13,894 nt of DNA. It comes from Fimbriiglobus sp. GTDB taxonomy: Bacteria > Planctomycetota > Planctomycetia > Gemmatales > Gemmataceae. The notes under the pieces were generated by a model. That model searched no databases, had not been told where the DNA came from, and was given only the letters and a program-made list of their open reading frames with translations. The stretch lies in contig JANXTD010000047.1 in the NCBI GenBank assembly GCA_025352585.1, positions 1-13,894 on the forward strand, written 5' to 3'. The first letter of the stretch is position 1; each line of letters opens with the position of its first letter. A program made the position numbers and the translations under genes. Of this stretch, positions 7,993 through 13,894 are shown piece after piece.

Positions 7993-8373
7993 ATGCCACG
8001 GATTCTGATCGTCGAGGACAACGAGGAGAACCGGGACGCCCTGTCGCGCCGCCTCAAGCGCCGCGGCTTCGACATCGTCATGGCGGTGGACGGCCTGCAA
8101 GGCGTGGCGATGGCCAAGAGCGAGAAGCCGGACCTGATCCTCATGGACATGAACCTGCCCGAACTCGACGGCTGGGAGGCGACCCGCCAGGTTAAGGCCG
8201 ACGCGGAGACCAAAGACGTGCCGGTGATCGCGCTGACCGCCCACGCGCTTGCCGGCGACAAGGAGCGGGCGATCGCCGCCGGCTGCACCGACTACCACAC
8301 GAAGCCCGTCGAATTGCCGAAGTTGCTCGAACAGATTGAGGCGATCCTGAAGGCCCGGCCGGCGACCGCGTGA
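7993..8373 (+). CDS. Single-domain response regulator (CheY/DivK-like receiver)
   Basis: A 126-residue stand-alone receiver with no output domain. The acidic pocket is E8-D9, the phosphorylation site Asp52 lies in LMDMNLPELDGW, with Thr82 (ALTAH) and Lys104 (HTKPV) completing the active site. It starts 14 bases after the hybrid kinase stop, with a strong GGGAGGG site at 7981-7987 and five-base spacing, so it is probably made in higher amounts than the kinase. It may receive phosphate in a relay or bind a partner protein when phosphorylated. It cannot itself activate a sigma-54 promoter because it lacks an AAA+ domain. Confidence 0.95.
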   Translation: MPRILIVEDNEENRDALSRRLKRRGFDIVMAVDGLQGVAMAKSEKPDLILMDMNLPELDGWEATRQVKADAETKDVPVIALTAHALAGDKERAIAAGCTDYHTKPVELPKLLEQIEAILKARPATA

Positions 8374-9314
8374 CGATGGAACTCGTCCTCGGCTGCGACT
8401 TCGGCGCGTCGTTGCGAGCCGGCGACCAGGCCAAGAAGACGGTCGCCATCGAGGCGCTCCGTCGCGGCGTCCGCGAGTATTCGGTCGAAGACACAGGCCG
8501 CAACGCGCGACTCGTCAGCAACGCCGGCCACTCCGTCGCGTGGATGCGGCGGCGGCCCGGCTGGACGATCCCCGAGTTGACCGACTCGCTCAGCCCCGAC
8601 CCCGCACTTCGTATCGCCGCGTTCGACTTCCCCTTCGGCGTGCCTTGCGAACTGCTGACCGACCCCGAGTTCGCCGCCGCCGTCGGGGCCGCGCCGTTCG
8701 TGACGCGTGCGGACTTCGTTCGCTTCGTGACCGGCCGGCTCCCGCTCGCGTTCGACGGCCCTGGCGCGGGCGGCGCGATGACCGGCTTGCGCAACTTCGA
8801 CGGCTGGAAAAGCTCGCGGCTTTGGAAGTCGAGGGCGACCGACGCCGCGTTGCGAGCCGCGCCGCCGCTGAAATACGTGCCGCCGAACGTGTTCAACATG
8901 ACCCTCGCCGGCGTCGCCCTCGTCGAGCGACTGCGGGGCGCCGGCTACCGCCATGCCGTGACGGCCGACGGTGCTGACGACGGACAACACCTCGTCGAGA
9001 CGTACGCCGCCGGGGTCGCGCGTGTCGTGGGGGCGACGCGAAAATCGACGCCGGCCGAAGTCGTGGCGTTGGGCCTGGAATACTTGCAACGCCGTGGCGT
9101 GACGCTGACGATTGCGGTGCCCGTGCAACGGTTTGTCCTCGACTACCGCAGTGCGGGCAACGACCCCGACGGCCTCGACGCCTTCCTGTGCCTGCTGACG
9201 GCGATTGCGTTCCGCGAAGGCTTCGCCGAGGCGGTCACCGGCGGCGCGGACCCGGCGACGGTGCGCGAGGAGGGCGTCGTGATCCTGCCGCGGCGGCTAC
9301 ACCAGCCGCCGTGA
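8370..9314 (+). CDS. DUF429 family protein, predicted RNase H-like fold
   Basis: A product of about 314 residues. Four acidic positions fit the RNase H-like arrangement seen in DUF429: D10 in GCDFGA, D86 in FDFPFGVP, E210 in VETYAA and D270 in PDGLDAFLC. The DFPFGVP and DGLDA..C segments are what identify the family for me. The biochemical role of DUF429 is not established; nuclease activity is only predicted from fold. The GTG at 8370 overlaps the preceding stop by four bases (GTGA), mirroring the junction at 5333. ATG at 8376 is an equally plausible start, and neither has a clear ribosome binding site. Its 3' end overlaps the convergent minus-strand gene by 18 bases. Its place at the end of a signalling operon is unexplained. 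Confidence 0.8.
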   Translation: MTMELVLGCDFGASLRAGDQAKKTVAIEALRRGVREYSVEDTGRNARLVSNAGHSVAWMRRRPGWTIPELTDSLSPDPALRIAAFDFPFGVPCELLTDPEFAAAVGAAPFVTRADFVRFVTGRLPLAFDGPGAGGAMTGLRNFDGWKSSRLWKSRATDAALRAAPPLKYVPPNVFNMTLAGVALVERLRGAGYRHAVTADGADDGQHLVETYAAGVARVVGATRKSTPAEVVALGLEYLQRRGVTLTIAVPVQRFVLDYRSAGNDPDGLDAFLCLLTAIAFREGFAEAVTGGADPATVREEGVVILPRRLHQPP

Positions 9315-9935
9315 CTGCTGCCGGAGCGCCTCGGCGACGAACGTCGCTAGCAGTTCGGCGAAGTCGCCGGCAGTCACGAACTGGTGCGCGACGCCGACGG
9401 CGTTGAGCTTCTCGTGGAGGCGGTCGTTGCCACGGTAGTGGGCGTGCCCCGGCCGGCAGGCGAAGGCGACGTGCGGGGGCGTGCGGAAGGGGCGAATCGC
9501 CAGCAACGCCGAGTCCTGGCGGCACGCCTCGCGGCTGTCGTAAAGTTCGTCGAGCGGCGTGCCGATGCCGTGGGCGTCGTGCAGATCGACGGCGGCGTTC
9601 TCGGTGGCGACGACGGGGAAGCGGCCGGCCTGGCGGAAGGCGAGCCGCAACGCGGCGTGCCCAGCGACGCCGACCCCGACGAGCGCGGCGTGCGGCACCG
9701 CCCACCGCGCGAGCGCCCACGCGTTGACCGCCGCGGCGACCCACGCCTCGGCGTCGGGCGTCCGCCAGACATCGGCGGGCCGGGCGACTTCGACGACGGC
9801 GAGTCCACGGGCCGTCAGGCGCGCCACCCAATCGCCTGCGTCGCCGTCGTGCAACAGCAGCGCGACGCCGGTCGCGCCCGCCTCGGCGTGGACCGCGACG
9901 GGCTGGCCGTTAATGATTTCTTGACTGAGGAGCAA
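9297..9935 (-). CDS. Alpha/beta-hydrolase-like protein lacking the nucleophile Ser (probable pseudoenzyme)
   Basis: A 212-residue product. VALLLHDGDAGDW (24-36) resembles the opening strand and oxyanion region of FrmB/esterase D-type hydrolases. The nucleophile-elbow region reads GVGVAGHAAL (87-96), which aligns with the GHSMGGHGAL pattern of those enzymes but puts Gly89 where the catalytic Ser belongs. RGNDRLHEKLNAVGVAHQF (168-186) fits the later Asp-containing segment, while the usual C-terminal catalytic His is not evident. Hydrolase activity is therefore unlikely; a binding or scaffold role is possible. No ATG is available near the N-terminus, so a TTG at 9935 is the best start, upstream of which the frame soon meets a stop at 9984. 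It has no visible ribosome binding site. It lies directly behind the terminator of the TPR gene. Confidence 0.72.
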   Translation of the reverse strand: MLLSQEIINGQPVAVHAEAGATGVALLLHDGDAGDWVARLTARGLAVVEVARPADVWRTPDAEAWVAAAVNAWALARWAVPHAALVGVGVAGHAALRLAFRQAGRFPVVATENAAVDLHDAHGIGTPLDELYDSREACRQDSALLAIRPFRTPPHVAFACRPGHAHYRGNDRLHEKLNAVGVAHQFVTAGDFAELLATFVAEALRQQSRRLV

Positions 9936-9937
9936 CG

Positions 9938-9967
9938 AAAAACGGCCGGGGTTCTTGGCCCCGGCCG
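9938..9967 (-). terminator. Intrinsic terminator of the TPR gene
   Basis: Read on the minus strand, CGGCCGGGG pairs with CCCCGGCCG (plus-strand arms 9943-9951 and 9959-9967) in a 9-bp perfect GC stem with a 7-base loop, followed at once by five T residues (plus-strand A run 9938-9942). It begins 16 bases after the TPR gene stop. This is a textbook factor-independent terminator oriented for minus-strand transcription; the plus strand has no T-tract. Confidence 0.85.
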
Positions 9968-9983
9968 GCCCTGGACGTGACGG

Positions 9984-11321
9984 CTACTTGGCGAGTTCTG
10001 CCTGGGCGGCCTTCAGCTTGGCCTCGACCTTCTTGCGGCGGTCGATGTCGCGCTTCGAGGCGTCTTCGAGCTTCAGCGCCTTGGCCCAGACGGCGACCGC
10101 TTCCTTCTTCTTGTCGAGCTTGACGAGGCAGTCGGCGACGTGGTCCCAAATTTCGATGTGGTTGCCCTCGTCGGGGTCCTGGCTGGCCTTGTCGAGGTAC
10201 TTGTAGGCCTCCTCGTACTTGCCGCGCTTGAACAGCACCCAGCCCAGGCTGTCGAGGTAGGCGGAGTTCTCCAGCTTGGCGATGTCCTCGGTGATCGCGC
10301 CGTCGTCGAGGAGCTTCTTGCGTAGCTCGGCGTCGAGGGTCATCGCCTTGCGGACCATGGTCTCCGCTTCTTCGAGCCGCTGGCCGTTGTCGGCCAGGAT
10401 GTAACCGAGGTCGTTGTAGAACGTGCTACTCTCGGGGTTAGCCTTCATCAACTTCTCGAGCAACGCGATCGACTTGTCGACTTGTTTGTTATCGACGTAG
10501 ATGCCACTGAGCGTGTACTCCATGACGCGGGCCTTGGCCTCGCGCTCGGCCTTCTTGAACGCCTTGGCGGCGCGGACCTTGGTGATCGCCTCGAGGTACT
10601 GGGCGATCGCCTCGTCGAGCTTGTCGCCCTCGCGGTACACCTCGGCCTTGAGCTTGATCAGGTACCACTGGTACTTGTCCTTGCGCTCCTTGTCGCCGTC
10701 CATCGCGGCGATAAGGCTGTCGACCTTGTCGATCGCCTCGTCGGTGTTGCCGCCCTTGGCCAGCGTCAGGATCAGCTTCTCCATGATCGCGCCCTGCTGC
10801 TCCTCGGCTTCCTTGCCGCCGCCGTCGAGCACGCGCTTCGTCAATTCCTCGGCCTTGTCGAACTTCTTGCGCTCGTTGAGCACCTCGACGAGAACCTTGT
10901 ACGACTCGAGCATCTTCTTGCCGCTCTGCAACTTCTCGGCGTTGTCGAAGCAGAAGGTGTAGAAGCCCTCGGCGGCCTCCCAGTCCTTGACGAGGATGGC
11001 GAGGTTGCCCAGGACGATGCCGGCGTTGTACTTGAAGGGCGGCTCCTTCGCGCCGCCGTCCTTGAGCGCCTTGGCGGCGACCTTCACGAGTCGCCTGGCG
11101 GACTCCTTGTCCTTGTACAGCTCCGTGAGCTTGGCCTTCATGGCGTCTTCGCTGGTGAGCGCGTTGAGCTTCAGCGCGGCCTCCTTGAGCGCGTCGTCGC
11201 CGGGGGCGTCGGCCTTCGGGGCCTCCTTGGCCGGCTTCTCGGGCTTCTCCTGCGGGGCGGCCGGGGCGACGCCGGTCGTCACCAGGGCGGCCAGGGCGAC
11301 CGCGAGCCATCGGTTCGGCAT
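9984..11321 (-). CDS. Secreted tetratricopeptide-repeat (TPR) protein
   Basis: A 445-residue product beginning with a signal peptide (MPNRWLAVALAALVTTG, cleavage probably near VAPA-AP at 18-22) and a Lys/Pro/Glu-rich linker (23-45). The rest is helical repeats: recognisable TPR-like pairs occur near 100-160, 216-250, 266-300, 300-332, 354-382 and 387-420. The pattern YNDLGYILADNG...LDSLGWVLFKRGKYEEA...IWDHVADCLVKL is typical of envelope TPR scaffolds. No catalytic motif is present, so it likely mediates protein-protein contacts in the periplasm-like compartment. I chose the ATG at 11321 because it gives the signal peptide and has AGAGG at plus-strand 11328-11332, six bases upstream; a longer frame to 11693 runs through the divergent cobL gene and is not credible. 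A strong intrinsic terminator follows the stop. Confidence 0.92.
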   Translation of the reverse strand: MPNRWLAVALAALVTTGVAPAAPQEKPEKPAKEAPKADAPGDDALKEAALKLNALTSEDAMKAKLTELYKDKESARRLVKVAAKALKDGGAKEPPFKYNAGIVLGNLAILVKDWEAAEGFYTFCFDNAEKLQSGKKMLESYKVLVEVLNERKKFDKAEELTKRVLDGGGKEAEEQQGAIMEKLILTLAKGGNTDEAIDKVDSLIAAMDGDKERKDKYQWYLIKLKAEVYREGDKLDEAIAQYLEAITKVRAAKAFKKAEREAKARVMEYTLSGIYVDNKQVDKSIALLEKLMKANPESSTFYNDLGYILADNGQRLEEAETMVRKAMTLDAELRKKLLDDGAITEDIAKLENSAYLDSLGWVLFKRGKYEEAYKYLDKASQDPDEGNHIEIWDHVADCLVKLDKKKEAVAVWAKALKLEDASKRDIDRRKKVEAKLKAAQAELAK

Positions 11322-11372
11322 GGGGAACCTCTCGTACGGGGGCGGGGGGACTACGGGGGAGCGGCAGCCCAA

Positions 11373-11378
11373 ATCATA
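11373..11378 (-). promoter_or_regulatory. Candidate -10 box for the TPR gene
   Basis: The minus strand reads TATGAT here, one base from TATAAT, about 52 bases upstream of the TPR start and in a local AT-rich patch of a GC-rich gap. The hexamer 17 bases further upstream (TGGCGA) is a poor -35 match. Housekeeping-sigma promoter by inference only. Confidence 0.4.
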
Positions 11379-11441
11379 GCCGCGGCCGGCCGCCGTCGCC
11401 ATGCCGAATGCGCCGCGCGTAGTACCTGGGCCGGCGCGACC

Positions 11442-11447
11442 TACAAT
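11442..11447 (+). promoter_or_regulatory. Candidate -10 box for cobL
   Basis: TACAAT on the plus strand, one mismatch from TATAAT, lies 37 bases before the chosen GTG start of cobL in the 163-base divergent gap. No convincing -35 hexamer is visible. If real, it also argues against the upstream ATG at 11401 as the start, because that codon would lie before the transcript begins. Confidence 0.4.
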
Positions 11448-11484
11448 GACCGCCGTCCCGTCCCCAACCGAGCCGAGGTGCCGA

Positions 11485-12729
11485 GTGAGCGCGAAAATTC
11501 CGATCGTGGGCGTGGGGCCGGACGGCCTCGCCGGGCTGACCGTGCGGAGCCGCGAGGCGCTGCTGGCCGCCGAAGTCGTCTTCGGCTCCGACGCGGCCCT
11601 GCGGCTGCTGCCCGAGCTGACCGCCGAGCGCGTCCGCGTCGGCACCGACCTGCCCGAGGTCGCCGAGCGGCTGCGGGCCGGACTTGGGGTCAAGCGGCAA
11701 GTCGTCGCGGCCGTCGGCGACCCCCTGTTTTACGGCACCGCCCGCTACCTGTGCGACAAGGTCGGGGCCGACTCGTTCGAGGTCGTCCCGCACGTCTCGT
11801 CGATGCAACTCGCCTTCGCGCGGCTCAAGGTGAGCTGGGAAGAGGCGTACCTGACCGACCTGTCAGCCCGCACGCTCGACCAGGTGATCGACAAGATTCG
11901 CGGCGCGGAGACGGTCGGGCTGTTCACCAGCGACGAGTCGCCGCCGAGCCGGGTGGCCCGCGAACTCCTGGCCCGCGGCATCGACTACTTCCGCGCGGCG
12001 GTCTGCGAGAACCTCGGCGGCCGCGACGAGCGCGTCACCCAGGGCGACCTCTCCGAGATCCAAGACTTGCGCTTCGACCCGCTGAACATCATGATCCTGC
12101 GGCGCAAGCCGAACACGCCCGACGCGCCGCGGAAGACCTCGAAGCTCGCCCGGTTCGGCAACCCCGACGAGGTGTTCGCGCAGTCGCGGCCCAAGAACGG
12201 ACTGATTACGCAGTCGGAAGTGCGGGCGGTGGCCCTGGCGCAACTCGACCTGCAAGTCGGCGACGTGGCCTGGGACGTGGGCGCGGGGTCGGGGTCGGTC
12301 GCCATCGAAATGGCCCAGCTCACGCACCCCGGTACGGTGTACGCCATCGAGCAAGACGCCGCCGACTACCACCTGATCGTCGCCAATGCCGAGCAGTTCG
12401 GCGTGGCCAACGTCAAGCCGGTGTTCGGCCGCGCCCCGGAGGTCTTCACCGGACTGCCCGCGCCGGACGCCGTGTTCGTCGGCGGCAACGGCGGCGAGGT
12501 CGCCCGGCTGCTGGAGAGTTCTTACGCGGCGTTGCGGCCCGGCGGCCGGCTGGTCGTCAACGTCGGGACGCTGGAGATGATCACCGCGACTTACCAGGTG
12601 TTGAAGCGGCTGGCCCCGCCGGTGGACGTGCTGCTGATGAACCTGGCCCGCGGCGTCGAGCAGTTGGAGAGCCTGCGCTTCGAGGCGATCAACCCGTCGG
12701 TCATCCTGCGCGTGCGCAAGCCGGCGTGA
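11485..12729 (+). CDS. cobL: Precorrin-6Y C5,15-methyltransferase (decarboxylating), CbiE-CbiT fusion
   Basis: This cobalamin-pathway enzyme methylates the corrin ring at C5 and C15 and removes the C12 acetate carboxyl, using S-adenosylmethionine. From the GTG at 11485 the product has 414 residues. The CbiE-like half (about 4-207) shows GVGPDGLAGLT (9-19), GDPLFYG (78-84) and CENLGG (174-179), as in tetrapyrrole methylases. The CbiT-like half (about 235-411) shows KNGLITQSEVRA (237-248) and the AdoMet loop DVGAGSGSVAIEMA (264-277). The GTG start is backed by GAGG at 11475-11478 with six-base spacing; ATGs at 11401 and 11446 are in frame but lack such a site and add a residue stretch not expected for the family. 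No other cobalamin gene is in the window, so the pathway is either scattered or continues elsewhere. Confidence 0.94.
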   Translation: MSAKIPIVGVGPDGLAGLTVRSREALLAAEVVFGSDAALRLLPELTAERVRVGTDLPEVAERLRAGLGVKRQVVAAVGDPLFYGTARYLCDKVGADSFEVVPHVSSMQLAFARLKVSWEEAYLTDLSARTLDQVIDKIRGAETVGLFTSDESPPSRVARELLARGIDYFRAAVCENLGGRDERVTQGDLSEIQDLRFDPLNIMILRRKPNTPDAPRKTSKLARFGNPDEVFAQSRPKNGLITQSEVRAVALAQLDLQVGDVAWDVGAGSGSVAIEMAQLTHPGTVYAIEQDAADYHLIVANAEQFGVANVKPVFGRAPEVFTGLPAPDAVFVGGNGGEVARLLESSYAALRPGGRLVVNVGTLEMITATYQVLKRLAPPVDVLLMNLARGVEQLESLRFEAINPSVILRVRKPA

Positions 12730-12750
12730 ATCCCCGGCGGGCGTGTCCGT

Positions 12751-12766
12751 TGGCCCGGAGGTTGCA
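12751..12766 (+). promoter_or_regulatory. Candidate sigma-54 promoter before the TIGR03067 gene
   Basis: TGGCCCGGAGGTTGCA fits TGGCACG-N4-TTGCA with one core mismatch (C for A). GG at 12752-12753 and GC at 12764-12765 have the correct 10-base spacing. Predicted start near 12777, about 80 bases before the chosen ATG. Caution: GCCCGG (12753-12758) and CCGGGC (12768-12773) can form a 6-bp stem over the same bases, so this could instead be part of a weak cobL 3' hairpin. Confidence 0.5.
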
Positions 12767-12857
12767 GCCGGGCGAGACTGTCCGCCGCGCTAGTAGCCCG
12801 CTAGAACGGCGTCGCCGGCTTTTGCGTCACCCCCTGAAACCGATGAGGATGTTTGCG

Positions 12858-13493
12858 ATGCTCCGTTCCTTGACACTCGCCCTGCTGATGGCCGCCCCCG
12901 CGCTGGTGATCGCCGACGACAAGAAGCCCGAGACGAAGCCCGACAAGACGGAGAAGCCTGAGGCGAAGGGCGACAAGTCGGACAAGCCGGGGACGAAGCC
13001 CGAAGTCAAGCCCGAGAAGGGCGACAAGGCCCCGAAGTTCGACGCCTCGAAACTGCTCGGCGACTGGAAGCTCAGCGAGGGCACGAAGGCCGGCGAGAAG
13101 TCCGGCCCCGACCTGGGCAAGGACATCGTGACCATCACGAAGGACAAGATGAGCCTCAAGGCCGGCGGCATGGACTTCGAGTTCAGCTACAAGCTCGACG
13201 ACTCGAAGGACCCGGTCGCCATCGACATGGAGATCACTCTGCCCGAAGGCCTGAAGGGCTCGAAGGCCCCCGGCATCGTCAAGGTGGACGGCGACAAGTT
13301 CACGCTGTGCTACAGCCCAATGTCGGGCACCCGGCCGACGAAGTTCGAGTCCACGAAGGAGAACGGCTTCTTCCTGTTCGTCCACACGAAGGCCGCAAAG
13401 GCTGACAAGCCCGACGTGAAGCCGGTCGAGAAACCTGCCGACAAGCCGAAGGAGAAGCCGGCCGAGAAGAAGGCGGACAAGTCGGAGAAGTAA
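12858..13493 (+). CDS. Secreted TIGR03067-domain protein with Lys/Pro-rich arms
   Basis: A 211-residue product with a signal peptide (MLRSLTLALLMAAPALVIA, residues 1-19). Residues about 21-60 are a KPE/DKP-rich low-complexity arm. The core (about 64-177) has the TIGR03067 pattern: LLGDWKLSEG, VTITKDKMSLKAGG, then GIVKVDGDKFTLCY and RPTKFES, ending in FFLFVHTK. TIGR03067 is an uncharacterised domain expanded in planctomycetes. A second KP-rich arm (about 178-211) closes the protein, so the folded domain is bracketed by charged, probably disordered tails. No lipobox is present. ATG 12858 is preferred because it gives a clean signal peptide and has GAGG at 12845-12848; in-frame ATGs at 12843 and 12849 are alternatives. 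A candidate sigma-54 promoter lies upstream and a hairpin downstream. Confidence 0.85.
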   Translation: MLRSLTLALLMAAPALVIADDKKPETKPDKTEKPEAKGDKSDKPGTKPEVKPEKGDKAPKFDASKLLGDWKLSEGTKAGEKSGPDLGKDIVTITKDKMSLKAGGMDFEFSYKLDDSKDPVAIDMEITLPEGLKGSKAPGIVKVDGDKFTLCYSPMSGTRPTKFESTKENGFFLFVHTKAAKADKPDVKPVEKPADKPKEKPAEKKADKSEK

Positions 13494-13520
13494 GCGCACA
13501 CTGAGAGTGCCGTGACCACG

Positions 13521-13542
13521 TCGCCGGGGCCGCCCCCGGCGA
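13521..13542 (+). terminator. Terminator-like hairpin after the TIGR03067 gene
   Basis: TCGCCGGGG (13521-13529) pairs perfectly with CCCCGGCGA (13534-13542) around a four-base CCGC loop, 27 bases after the stop codon. Only a short T-containing stretch follows (TTCGCGTTT), so termination may be partial. It separates this gene from the next one starting at 13566. Confidence 0.55.
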
Positions 13543-13565
13543 TTCGCGTTTCCCCGAGGCGTCCG

Positions 13566-13894
13566 ATGCTTGCGACCCCGACCCGCCGCGAACTGCTCCT
13601 GGGCACCGCCGCCGCCGCGCTCGCTGCGACGGCGGGTGACGCCGTCGCCGTGGAGCCGAAGCCGGCGGGCTTCGGGCTGTGCCTGAACACCAGCACCGTC
13701 CGCAACGCGGAGGGCAAATCCCGCCCGATCGTCGAACTCATCGACATCGCGAACAAGGCCGGTTACGACGCGATCGAGCCGTGGATCGGCGAGATCGACG
13801 AGTACGTCAATGGCGGCGGCACGCTGCCGGACCTGAAGAAGCGCTTCGCCGACGCCGGGCTGGCGGTCCCCGACGCGATCGGCTTCGCCGAGTG
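13566..13894 (+). CDS. Tat-exported sugar phosphate isomerase/epimerase-like protein, N-terminal part
   Basis: The frame is open to the window end (109 complete codons), so the gene is cut at its 3' end. The N-terminus has a twin-arginine signal (TRRELLLGTAAAALAA, residues 6-21). After it, GFGLCLNTSTV (36-46) looks like the first strand of a TIM barrel, followed by IVELIDIANKAGYDAIEPWI (55-74), which is typical of xylose isomerase-like/AP endonuclease 2 family sugar isomerases and epimerases. DLKKRFADAGLAVPDAIGFA (89-108) continues that pattern. The metal-binding residues lie beyond the window. The ATG at 13566 has GAGG at 13556-13559, six bases upstream. Planctomycetes carry many such exported proteins, and substrate cannot be told. 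Confidence 0.82.
   Translation, partial: MLATPTRRELLLGTAAAALAATAGDAVAVEPKPAGFGLCLNTSTVRNAEGKSRPIVELIDIANKAGYDAIEPWIGEIDEYVNGGGTLPDLKKRFADAGLAVPDAIGFAE

Noticed and set aside
9641..9665. Minus-strand GGCACGCCGCGTTGC as a further sigma-54 element
   Set aside because: The spacing between GG and GC is 11 rather than 10 bases, and it lies inside the hydrolase-like gene with no gene start downstream at a suitable distance.
11322..11693. Upstream extension of the TPR gene to 11693 on the minus strand
   Set aside because: It would overlap the start of cobL and precede the signal peptide. ATG 11321 has a good ribosome binding site and a proper signal sequence.
11485..12729. Link between cobL and the B12-binding-like domain of the transporter as a cobalamin uptake or sensing system
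   Set aside because: They are on separate transcription units several kilobases apart, the domain lacks the cobalamin-binding His motif, and I saw no convincing cobalamin riboswitch in the short leaders.
10482..13493. A plus-strand open frame of about 1000 codons running across the TPR gene, cobL and the TIGR03067 gene
   Set aside because: It is antisense to the TPR gene and out of frame with cobL, with Arg/Gly/Pro-rich nonsense translation. It stays open because GC-rich DNA has few stops. Only its last 211 codons, from 12858, are a real gene.

Overview
The window is GC-rich throughout (codon third positions mostly G or C) and reads as an ordinary chromosomal stretch of a planctomycete, most likely of the Gemmataceae. 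The clues are a secreted protein of the planctomycete-enriched TIGR03067 family, a Tat-signal sugar isomerase-like protein, a hybrid kinase with tandem receivers, and promoters that match sigma-54. I see no insertion sequence, prophage, CRISPR array, tRNA or rRNA. No intergenic gap exceeds about 165 bases.

Layout, left to right. (1) The C-terminal part of an unrecognised protein ends at 540, followed by a perfect 10-bp hairpin. (2) mnmE, the tRNA-modification GTPase, at 615-1928. (3) A pentapeptide-repeat protein fused to a two-helix ion-channel-like module (2001-3374). (4) A tightly packed four-gene plus-strand unit (3459-9314): an AI-2E/PerM-family membrane protein with a C-terminal B12-binding-like domain, a CHASE3-PAS-HisKA-HATPase-REC-REC hybrid kinase, a single-domain receiver, and a DUF429 protein. 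Junctions are a 4-base GTGA overlap, a 14-base gap and a second 4-base GTGA overlap. (5) Two minus-strand genes: a secreted TPR protein (9984-11321) that ends in a textbook intrinsic terminator, then a small alpha/beta-hydrolase-like protein (9297-9935) that has lost its nucleophile serine and overlaps the DUF429 gene tail to tail. (6) Divergently, cobL (cbiE-cbiT fusion) for cobalamin synthesis at 11485-12729. (7) A TIGR03067 secreted protein with Lys/Pro-rich arms, then the start of a Tat-exported sugar isomerase/epimerase-like gene that runs off the window.

The signal I find most worth pursuing is regulatory. Two intergenic gaps, before the pentapeptide/channel gene and before the transporter-kinase unit, carry near-identical -24/-12 elements (GGCACG-N4-TTGC, GG and GC exactly 10 bases apart). 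A third, one-mismatch version lies before the TIGR03067 gene. This suggests that a membrane channel, a membrane transporter with its signalling genes, and a secreted protein are under common sigma-54 control. No activator of the sigma-54 type (AAA+ domain) is encoded here. The link between these genes is an inference from shared promoter motifs and spacing.
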